This document shows, one piece after another, positions 1-5,169 of a stretch of 5,817 nucleotides of DNA (positions within the stretch are counted from its first letter, which is position 1; each line of letters begins with the position of its first letter). The position numbers and the translations under genes are program-made. A model generated the notes under the pieces. That model saw nothing but the letters and a program-made list of their open reading frames with translations. It did not search any database and was not told the DNA's origin. Origin of the DNA: Bauldia sp. (lineage in GTDB: Bacteria; Pseudomonadota; Alphaproteobacteria; Rhizobiales; Kaistiaceae); assembly GCA_020442095.1 (NCBI GenBank), contig JAGRKY010000246.1, forward strand, positions 1 through 5,817, written 5' to 3'.

Positions 1-341
1 TGGCCGAGGCCGAGCGGCTCCTGCTGCCGGGTGAAGGTCATTTCGCCGGCCCCCGCCTGGTCGCGACGGAGCCCCTCCAGCGCGGCTGTCTTGTTGCGTT
101 CCTTGAGGGTCGCCTCGAGCTCGTAGGCGACGTCGAAATGGTCCTCGATCACCACCTTGTTGCGCCCGGTGACCATGATGAAATGTTCGATGCCGGCATC
201 GCGCGCCTCGTCGACGACATACTGGATCAGGGGCCGGTCGACGACGGTCAGCATTTCCTTCGGCATTGCCTTTGTCGCGGGCAGAAAGCGGGTTCCGAGA
301 CCGGCAACCGGGAAGACAGCTTTGCGGATGGGGGCTGGCAC
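1..341 (-). CDS. galU: UTP--glucose-1-phosphate uridylyltransferase GalU, N-terminal part (cut by left edge)
   Basis: GalU joins UTP and glucose-1-phosphate to give UDP-glucose and pyrophosphate in the cytoplasm, feeding exopolysaccharide, LPS and glucan synthesis. About 113 codons are visible; the family is usually near 300 residues, so roughly two thirds lie beyond position 1. Seen directly: the nucleotide-binding signature [20 protein letters not shown] at residues 8-27, followed by [19 protein letters not shown], both highly characteristic of bacterial GalU. Start choice: I prefer GTG at 341-339, giving [11 protein letters not shown], because GAGGA (354-350) lies 8 nt upstream and the length before the signature fits the family. 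An in-frame ATG at 356-354 would add five residues (MRNCD) but has no purine-rich site before it. The gene is divergent from galE, which uses its product. The identification is very secure; the exact start is less so. Confidence 0.95.
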   Translation of the reverse strand, partial: MPAPIRKAVFPVAGLGTRFLPATKAMPKEMLTVVDRPLIQYVVDEARDAGIEHFIMVTGRNKVVIEDHFDVAYELEATLKERNKTAALEGLRRDQAGAGEMTFTRQQEPLGLG

Positions 342-349
342 GTCGCAAT

Positions 350-354
350 TCCTC
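350..354 (-). promoter_or_regulatory. Ribosome binding site that favours the GTG start of galU
   Basis: On the minus strand GAGGA reads from 354 to 350, with 8 nt to the GTG at 341. This is a good Shine-Dalgarno match at normal spacing. The competing ATG at 356-354 overlaps this site and is preceded only by CAGACGAATCTC, which has no clear match. The site therefore argues that galU starts at 341 rather than 356. Confidence 0.6.
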
Positions 355-454
355 ATGAGATTCGTCTGGTGGCGCGACTATGCCCTACGGGTTCATACAT
401 TTTCGTTACCTGCCGCGGTGTTCAGGCTTTTTTGTCTCAAGTCGAATGAATGGC

Positions 455-482
455 TGTACACGGCGCGCCGCTACCGTATAAG
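455..482 (+). promoter_or_regulatory. Candidate promoter of galE, possibly giving a leaderless mRNA
   Basis: TGTACA at 455-460 (4 of 6 to TTGACA) is followed after 16 bp by TATAAG at 477-482 (5 of 6 to TATAAT). A transcript starting about 7 nt after the -10 element would begin at about 489, which is the A of the galE ATG. No Shine-Dalgarno sequence is visible before that ATG, which is consistent with a leaderless message. The spacer contains a perfect 10-bp palindrome, CGGCGCGCCG (461-470). This is inferred from consensus matching only, and such matches occur by chance. Confidence 0.35.
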
Positions 483-488
483 CGCGCC

Positions 489-1478
489 ATGAGCGTTCTC
501 GTCACCGGCGGCGGCGGTTATATCGGCAGCCATATGGTCTGGTATCTCTGCGATGCCGGAGAGGATGTGGTCGTGATCGACAATCTGTCGACCGGCTTCG
601 ACTGGGCGATCGCGCCCGAGGCGAGGCTGGTCCAGGGCGATTGCGGCGACCTCGACCTGCTGGATCGTGTCATCGGCGAAAACGAGGTCGATGCGATCAT
701 CCATTTTGCCGGATCGATCGTGGTGCCGGAATCGGTCGCCGATCCGCTCGGCTATTACCTCAACAACACGGTCAAATCGCGCGCGCTGATCGAGGCGGCG
801 GTGAAGGGCGGCGTCGGGGCCTTCATCTTTTCCTCGACCGCCGCGGTCTATGGGACGCCGGAGACCTATCCGGTCGACGAGGATGCGCCGCTGTCGCCGG
901 AATCGCCCTACGGCCGATCCAAGCTGATGACCGAAATGATGCTGGCCGACGCCTCCGTCGCGCACGGCTTTTCCTACGCCGCCTTGCGCTATTTCAACGT
1001 CGCCGGCGCCGATCCGGCGGGGCGGACCGGCCAGTCGACGAAGGGCGCGACCCACCTGATCAAGGTCGCCTGCGAGGCGGCGCTCGGCAAGCGCGACGGG
1101 CTCACCGTCTTCGGAACCGATTATCCTACCCCCGACGGCACCGGCGTCCGGGACTACATCCACGTGAGCGACCTCGTCGCCGCCCATGGCGAGGCGCTCC
1201 GCCACCTGCGCGCAGGCGGCGCCAACCTGGTCGCCAATTGCGGCTACGGCCACGGCTTTTCCGTGCTCGAGGTAGCGGATGCGGTGAAGCGCGTCTCCGG
1301 AAAGGATTTCGCTGTCGCGATCGGTCCCCGCCGACCGGGCGATCCGGCCGCTATCGTCGCGTCGCCGGCGCGGATCAAGCGCGAGCTGGGGTGGCAGCCC
1401 CGGAACGACGATCTCGACGGCATCGTCGCCAGCGCATTGCGCTGGGAAGAGGCGCTGAGCCGGCGGAATCAACGCTGA
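489..1478 (+). CDS. galE: UDP-glucose 4-epimerase GalE
   Basis: GalE interconverts UDP-glucose and UDP-galactose using tightly bound NAD in the cytoplasm. It is an extended short-chain dehydrogenase. The product is 329 residues, close to the usual 325-340. Seen directly: the NAD-binding Rossmann motif TGGGGYIG at 6-13; D31-N32 at the end of the second strand; HFAG at 72-75; the catalytic Ser region SST at 115-117; the catalytic YxxxK (Y141, K145); RYFNVAGAD at 167-175; and GVRDYIHVSDL at 219-229, all hallmarks of GalE. I start at ATG 489 because MSVLVTGGGGYIGSH matches the family N-terminus. An upstream in-frame ATG at 450 would add 13 residues before the Rossmann strand that the family lacks. 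There is no clear ribosome binding site, so translation may be leaderless. It lies divergent from galU, whose product is its substrate, suggesting a sugar-nucleotide supply pair for surface polysaccharide. An ExoB-type name would also fit in rhizobia. Confidence 0.95.
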   Translation: MSVLVTGGGGYIGSHMVWYLCDAGEDVVVIDNLSTGFDWAIAPEARLVQGDCGDLDLLDRVIGENEVDAIIHFAGSIVVPESVADPLGYYLNNTVKSRALIEAAVKGGVGAFIFSSTAAVYGTPETYPVDEDAPLSPESPYGRSKLMTEMMLADASVAHGFSYAALRYFNVAGADPAGRTGQSTKGATHLIKVACEAALGKRDGLTVFGTDYPTPDGTGVRDYIHVSDLVAAHGEALRHLRAGGANLVANCGYGHGFSVLEVADAVKRVSGKDFAVAIGPRRPGDPAAIVASPARIKRELGWQPRNDDLDGIVASALRWEEALSRRNQR

Positions 1479-1623
1479 AGGCGGCGCTGCCGGCCAAAAT
1501 TCATCAGTTGTTAACTCCAATTTGTCCCAATCGGACCCTATCTACATCGTTAAAGGGGGGTTGCCGCGCGCCTCCTGCGGATTAAGATCGGATCGCGAAT
1601 TCGGGCGGGGCGGCAGCTCGACG

Positions 1624-1628
1624 AAAGG
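1624..1628 (+). promoter_or_regulatory. Ribosome binding site fixing the start of the lytic transglycosylase
   Basis: AAAGG at 1624-1628 sits 7 nt before the ATG at 1636. The frame stays open upstream to 1522, but the extra 38 residues would place a polar stretch before the signal peptide. The site and the signal peptide together support 1636 as the start. Confidence 0.6.
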
Positions 1629-1635
1629 TGATCAT

Positions 1636-2874
1636 ATGACCACCGGACACGCCACCGGATTGCGATTCCGGCAGTTCGTAGGCCCGCTGATAGTCCTGGC
1701 ACTTCTGGTATTTGCCGGCGCAGCCGAGGCCGCGGCGAGCCCGTCGGCATGGGTGAAGTCGTTCTGGCCAACGGCTAAGAAGGCCGGCATTTCCTGGACC
1801 GTCTACAACAAGGCGTTGGGGAATTTCACGCCCGATCCGGAGGTGCTCAAGAAGGCCAGCTCGCAAGCCGAGTTCAACACCCAGATCTGGGACTATCTCG
1901 ACATGACCGTCACCGACGATCGGGTCGAGAAGGGCCGCCAGCTGCTTGTCCAATACGGCCCCCAGGTCGCCGCGATCGAGCGGAAATACGGGGTGGACAG
2001 GTATGTCTTCGTGGCGATCTGGGGGATTGAATCCCACTATGGCGAGGTTCTCCAGAACCCGAAGATCGTCAAGAGCACCATTCGCTCGCTCGCGACGCTC
2101 GCCTACCAGGGCGGCAGTCGCGCGAAATTCGGCCGGACGCAACTGATCGCGGCCCTGAAGATCCTCCAGCGGGGCGACGTGACGCCGGCCAGGATGACCG
2201 GCTCCTGGGCGGGAGCCATGGGCCACACCCAGTTCATTCCGACGACCTACAACGCCTATGCCGTCGATTTCGATGGCGACGGGCGGCGTGACATCTGGGG
2301 CTCGCCGGTCGACGCGCTCGCCTCGGCGGCCGCCTATCTCGACAAGATGGGCTGGCAGGACGGGCAGACCTGGGGCTACGAGGTCGAGTTCGCGCCCGGA
2401 TTCGACTACAGCCTGGTGCAGAAGGGCGGGAGCCGCACGCTGGGCGCGTGGGAGAAGCTGGGCGTCCACCGGGTCGGCGGCAAGGGCTTCCCGAGACCGG
2501 GCGATTCGGCGACTCTTTTCGCTCCGGCGGGAGCGCAGGGGCCGGCTTTCGTCCTGATCAAGAATTTCAGCGTGATCAAGCGCTACAACAACTCGAATTT
2601 CTACGCGCTGGCTGTCGGCCATCTGTCGGACCGGCTGCGCGGCGGCGACGATTTCCACAAGTCCTGGCCGGAGAATGAGCGGCCCCTGACCACCGCCGAA
2701 AAGGAGAAGCTGCAGAAGCTTCTTGCGGCGGCCGGCCATTATGATGGCCCAATCGACGGTAAGATCGGCAGCGGCAGTCGCAGCGCGATTCGCGACTACC
2801 AGATGAAGGTCGGCCTTACCCCGGACGGCGTCGACTCGGTGATGGTCTTGCAGCATCTGGAGGCCAGCCGATAA
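1636..2874 (+). CDS. Exported lytic murein transglycosylase, MltB-like (GH103), with C-terminal peptidoglycan-binding domain
   Basis: This 412-residue enzyme should cleave the MurNAc-GlcNAc bond of peptidoglycan in the periplasm, leaving 1,6-anhydro-MurNAc ends. Seen directly: a Sec signal peptide at about 1-32 (RFRQF, hydrophobic core 17-30, likely cut after AEA). There is no lipobox Cys, so it is probably soluble, unlike E. coli MltB. The transglycosylase domain spans about 37-335, with the catalytic Glu132 in WGIESHYG, YQGG at 157-160, GSWAGAMGHTQFIPTTY at 189-205, DFDGDGRRDIW at 211-221, and the late family motif KNFSVIKRYNNSNFYA at 309-324. A PG_binding_1-type domain fills about 350-410, with GPIDGKIGSGSRSAIRDYQ at 371-389. 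The start at 1636 has a good ribosome binding site. The gene lies 157 bp after galE and 14 bp before the SGNH-like gene, so the latter two are probably co-transcribed. The family is secure. The gene symbol is left blank because alphaproteobacteria often carry several paralogues. Confidence 0.93.
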   Translation: MTTGHATGLRFRQFVGPLIVLALLVFAGAAEAAASPSAWVKSFWPTAKKAGISWTVYNKALGNFTPDPEVLKKASSQAEFNTQIWDYLDMTVTDDRVEKGRQLLVQYGPQVAAIERKYGVDRYVFVAIWGIESHYGEVLQNPKIVKSTIRSLATLAYQGGSRAKFGRTQLIAALKILQRGDVTPARMTGSWAGAMGHTQFIPTTYNAYAVDFDGDGRRDIWGSPVDALASAAAYLDKMGWQDGQTWGYEVEFAPGFDYSLVQKGGSRTLGAWEKLGVHRVGGKGFPRPGDSATLFAPAGAQGPAFVLIKNFSVIKRYNNSNFYALAVGHLSDRLRGGDDFHKSWPENERPLTTAEKEKLQKLLAAAGHYDGPIDGKIGSGSRSAIRDYQMKVGLTPDGVDSVMVLQHLEASR

Positions 2875-2888
2875 TGTAGCCGGGGCCT

Positions 2889-4307
2889 GTGTGGCGTGCC
2901 GGGTCGGAGACCCGGCCAGAACTGGATACCGGTTTCTTGTTGGCACCCCGAAAGCTGATATTTGCACTGTTTGTGGCCCTGATCGCGACGGGGGTGGTGC
3001 TGCCGGACGTGGTGCCCGCCGTCGCGCAGGAAATCCGACTCGCGGCGGCCGACAAGAAGCGACCCGGGCTCTTCGAGCGCCTGTTCGGTTCGAAGAAGAA
3101 GACCGAGACCAAGCGGGCGCCGATCGTCCGGAAGAAGACCCCCGTCAGGCGTAAGACGACAACGACCTCGACCAAGAAGCGGACCACCGCGGCGCCCGCG
3201 GTCAAGACCGTGGACGTCGTCGAGAAGGACCCGAATGCAAGCAAGGTCCTGGTGGTCGGCGACTATCTGGCCTCCGGGCTTGCCTGGGGCCTCGACCAGG
3301 CGCTCGCCAAGGAAACCAAGCTCGCGGTGGTCGAGCGGACGGACGATTCCTCCGGCCTGGTGCGGACCGACGATTTCGACTGGAACCAGAAGATCCTCGG
3401 CATCCTCAACGAGGAATCGCCCGATGTCGTCGTGGTCGCGGTCGGTGCGAACGACCGCCAGGAGATGCGTGAGGGTGAGGAGCGCTTTCCCGTCGGTTCC
3501 GAGAAGTGGGAGGAGATCTACGGCCAGCGGGTGGCGGGTCTGGTCGATACGCTGAAGATCTACGGCCGTCCGTTCTTCTGGGTGAGCCTGCCGCCGCTCC
3601 GCGGCACCGAGGCGACGGCCGACATGGCCCATTTCAACGGCCTCTACAAGGCGGCCGTGGAGAAGGCCGGCGGCTACTATGTCGACCTGTGGAACGGCTT
3701 CACCAATGCCAGTGGCCAGTTCATCACGAGCGGTCCGGACATAGACGGGCAGGTGAAGGCGCTGCGGACCAAGGATGGGGTCAACTACACCAGTGCGGGC
3801 AAGCTGAAGCTCGCCTATTATGTCGAGCGCGACATCCGCCGCGAGACCGGCTTCGGCGCGGGCGCGATCGATATCCTCGCCTCGGTGACCATGTCGAGCA
3901 CGATCGAAATCGGCCCCGACGGCAAGAAGCGGCTGGTCGGCCCGGTGCTGTCGCTTGCCGATCCTCTGCCCGGCGGGGCCGAAGAACTGGCCGGCGAGCC
4001 CGATCCGGTGATCTTCGATCCGGTCAGCGGCAAGGCTCTGACGCTCCCGAAGCTTCCGGACGAGCCGCTGGCGGACACAGACGAAACGCCGCAATACCGC
4101 CTGATCGTCAAAGGCGAGGCGCCGCTGACGGTGGTCGGGCGGGTCGACGATTTCGGCTGGCCGCCGTCAAGCCGCCAGAGCCCGGTGTTTATCGCCCCCG
4201 AAGCGGCGGAAGAGCCGGCCGAAGGCGACGAGGCGGCGCTCATCGGCGAAGAAGGGCAGGGCGATGGCGCTGCCGTGCTGACCCCGGTATCGAAGTCCTC
4301 GCAATAG
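2889..4307 (+). CDS. DUF459 / SGNH-hydrolase-fold exported protein with degenerate catalytic residues
   Basis: The product has up to 472 residues. Seen directly: a signal peptide at about 21-46 (RKLIFALFVALIATG, likely cut near AVA-Q47), a very basic Lys/Arg/Thr linker at 55-113, an SGNH-like core at about 118-320, and a Pro/Glu/Ala-rich tail from about 435. Core blocks are VLVVGDYLASGLAWGL (120-135), VVAVGANDRQEM (182-193), FFWVSLPPLRG (229-239) and KDGVNYTSAGKLKLAYYVE (295-313). Family knowledge: SGNH enzymes use Ser in block I (GDS) and His in block V (DxxH). Here these positions are Tyr126 and Asn299, while Asn188 of block III is kept. The usual esterase activity is therefore doubtful. 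Start is uncertain: GTG 2889 is the first possible codon after the in-frame TAG at 2877, but TTG at 2937 or 2940 would give a cleaner signal peptide, and none has a strong ribosome binding site. The 14-bp gap from the lytic transglycosylase suggests an operon and a peptidoglycan-linked role (inference). Confidence 0.88.
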   Translation: MWRAGSETRPELDTGFLLAPRKLIFALFVALIATGVVLPDVVPAVAQEIRLAAADKKRPGLFERLFGSKKKTETKRAPIVRKKTPVRRKTTTTSTKKRTTAAPAVKTVDVVEKDPNASKVLVVGDYLASGLAWGLDQALAKETKLAVVERTDDSSGLVRTDDFDWNQKILGILNEESPDVVVVAVGANDRQEMREGEERFPVGSEKWEEIYGQRVAGLVDTLKIYGRPFFWVSLPPLRGTEATADMAHFNGLYKAAVEKAGGYYVDLWNGFTNASGQFITSGPDIDGQVKALRTKDGVNYTSAGKLKLAYYVERDIRRETGFGAGAIDILASVTMSSTIEIGPDGKKRLVGPVLSLADPLPGGAEELAGEPDPVIFDPVSGKALTLPKLPDEPLADTDETPQYRLIVKGEAPLTVVGRVDDFGWPPSSRQSPVFIAPEAAEEPAEGDEAALIGEEGQGDGAAVLTPVSKSSQ

Positions 4308-4316
4308 CGGCGATCG

Positions 4317-5102
4317 TCAGCCGCGGGGGAGGATCAGGCCGCCGCGGGTCTCGACCTGCCAGCTGTCGCCGTGGCGCGTGATCGCCTCGACAAGGCCGAG
4401 CTCCGGCAGCCGCGAACCTGGCGCAACTTCAAAGTATCCGCTGCTGCCCTGGACGAGGGCGCGGCCGTTGCGGACCCGCCAGAGGGTCCAGTCCTCGGCA
4501 ATCGGCGGCGAGGCCGCGATCGAGCCGGTTGTCGCCGGATCGATGCCGTCGCCCGGGGAGGCGTCGACGATCTCCGTGCCGTCCATCTGGGTCTTCAGGG
4601 AGGCGAGTTCGGTGGTCAACCGGTCAATGCTCGCGCGGAGGGCTGAGTCGCCCGGGCCGACACCGTTCGAGACGAGCGAACCGACCACCGCGCCAAGTCC
4701 GGCAGCGATCGCAATCATCGCTGCGCGGCTGTTCAGCCACTTCGCCAGGCGCCGGCGATTGGCGATCGCGGCAGCCATCAGCGAGGCGGGGACAGGAATC
4801 TCCGAAAGGCCCGGCAATCCGGTTTTCGCGGGCACGTCGGCCTTGGATGCCTCGTCGCCGGAGGCGGCCGCCGCCGATTCCGTGGCAGCGGCGTCCGCTG
4901 GCTTGGCGACGACCGGCCCGGTTTCGGTTTCGGCCTCTGTCTTTGCCGCTTCGGGCTTGGGCGAAGCCTCGGTCTTTGCCGTTTCGGGCTCGGGCGAGGC
5001 CTCGGCCTTCGCCGCGTCGGCGGCCCTGGTTTCAGGTTCCGCCGGGACAGGCTTCTCGCCGACCGGGCTGGCCGCGGACTTGCGGGTGCTCTTCTTTGCC
5101 AT
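4317..5102 (-). CDS. Hypothetical single-pass membrane protein with Ala/Glu/Pro/Lys-rich N-terminus
   Basis: I cannot assign a function to this 261-residue protein. Seen directly: residues 1-105 are low-complexity and rich in Ala, Glu, Lys, Pro and Thr, beginning MAKKSTRKSAASP and including an 11-residue tandem repeat (34-44 and 45-55). A basic stretch RRRLAKWLNSR at 116-126 precedes one hydrophobic segment at about 127-145. A possible short coiled coil follows (152-174, ALRASIDRLTTELASLKTQM), then a Pro/Ser linker. The compact C-terminal module at about 204-261 carries WRVRNGRALVQG, GYFEVAPGSRLP and GGLILP. By the positive-inside rule the N-terminus should be cytoplasmic and the C-terminal module periplasmic. 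I recall similar C-terminal modules in hypothetical rhizobial proteins but know no assigned function. The start ATG at 5102 has AAAGGA (5117-5112) 9 nt upstream. The gene is 67 bp downstream of gltD on the same strand and converges on the SGNH-like gene with only 9 bp between the stop codons. Confidence 0.8.
   Translation of the reverse strand: MAKKSTRKSAASPVGEKPVPAEPETRAADAAKAEASPEPETAKTEASPKPEAAKTEAETETGPVVAKPADAAATESAAAASGDEASKADVPAKTGLPGLSEIPVPASLMAAAIANRRRLAKWLNSRAAMIAIAAGLGAVVGSLVSNGVGPGDSALRASIDRLTTELASLKTQMDGTEIVDASPGDGIDPATTGSIAASPPIAEDWTLWRVRNGRALVQGSSGYFEVAPGSRLPELGLVEAITRHGDSWQVETRGGLILPRG
4939..5004. repeat. Two tandem 33-bp units inside the membrane-protein gene
   Basis: Positions 4939-4971 and 4972-5004 are tandem copies that match at 30 of 33 bases. 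A diverged partial third copy (GCCTTCGCCGCGTCGG) begins at 5005. Because 33 is a multiple of three, the repeats keep the frame and encode EASPEPETAKT and EASPKPEAAKT. This looks like in-frame duplication within a disordered region, which may vary in copy number between strains (inference). Confidence 0.8.
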
Positions 5103-5122
5103 GAGACGCGGTCCTTTGGGCT

Positions 5123-5163
5123 TTACCCATTGGTAACCGCGTCTTGGTTAGCGAAAGGTTAGC
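5123..5163. repeat. Cluster of short direct and inverted repeats between gltD and the membrane-protein gene
   Basis: In the 67-bp spacer, GGTTAGC occurs twice (5146-5152 and 5157-5163), 11 bp apart, about one helical turn. TTACC (5123-5127) and GGTAA (5132-5136) form a perfect 5-bp inverted repeat with a 4-nt loop. On the minus strand TAACC (5150-5146) and GGTTA (5138-5134) form a second, mutually exclusive 5-bp pairing. This could be an operator or an mRNA structure after gltD. No T-run follows, so a standard terminator is not supported. Confidence 0.4.
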
Positions 5164-5169
5164 TTGCCC

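Noticed and set aside
138..449. Plus-strand open frames over the galU start and the intergenic region
   Set aside because: They are antisense to the conserved GalU signature and show no protein-like features.
1485..1495. CGGC-GCT-GCCG hairpin just after galE as a terminator
   Set aside because: A 4-bp stem without a T-run is expected by chance in DNA this rich in G and C.
471..1520. A 349-codon open frame on the minus strand opposite galE
   Set aside because: Its translation is Arg/Asp/Gly-rich without recognisable motifs, and it mirrors the codons of galE. Long antisense open frames are expected in GC-rich DNA.
1522..1550. TTGTCC (1522-1527) with CATCGT (1545-1550) as a promoter for the transglycosylase operon
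   Set aside because: The spacing is 17 bp, but the -10 matches only 3 of 6 positions. An internal promoter in this AT-richer patch is plausible, but the sequence does not show it convincingly.
1582..2967. A 461-codon open frame on the minus strand opposite the lytic transglycosylase
   Set aside because: The plus-strand protein has a signal peptide, a complete active site and a peptidoglycan-binding domain. The antisense frame has none of these and is a composition artefact.
2796..4094. A 432-codon open frame on the minus strand opposite the SGNH-like gene
   Set aside because: It crosses the operon junction and has no domain-like motifs. The plus strand carries clear family blocks.
4307..4324. 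Hairpin between the convergent genes as an intrinsic terminator
   Set aside because: The stem is only 5 bp and no T-run follows on either strand. It is kept as an observation but not called a terminator.
4378..5136. A 252-codon plus-strand open frame opposite the membrane-protein gene
   Set aside because: The minus-strand frame has a good ribosome binding site, a membrane segment and a structured C-terminus. The plus-strand translation is Ala/Ser-rich low complexity that mirrors the repeats.
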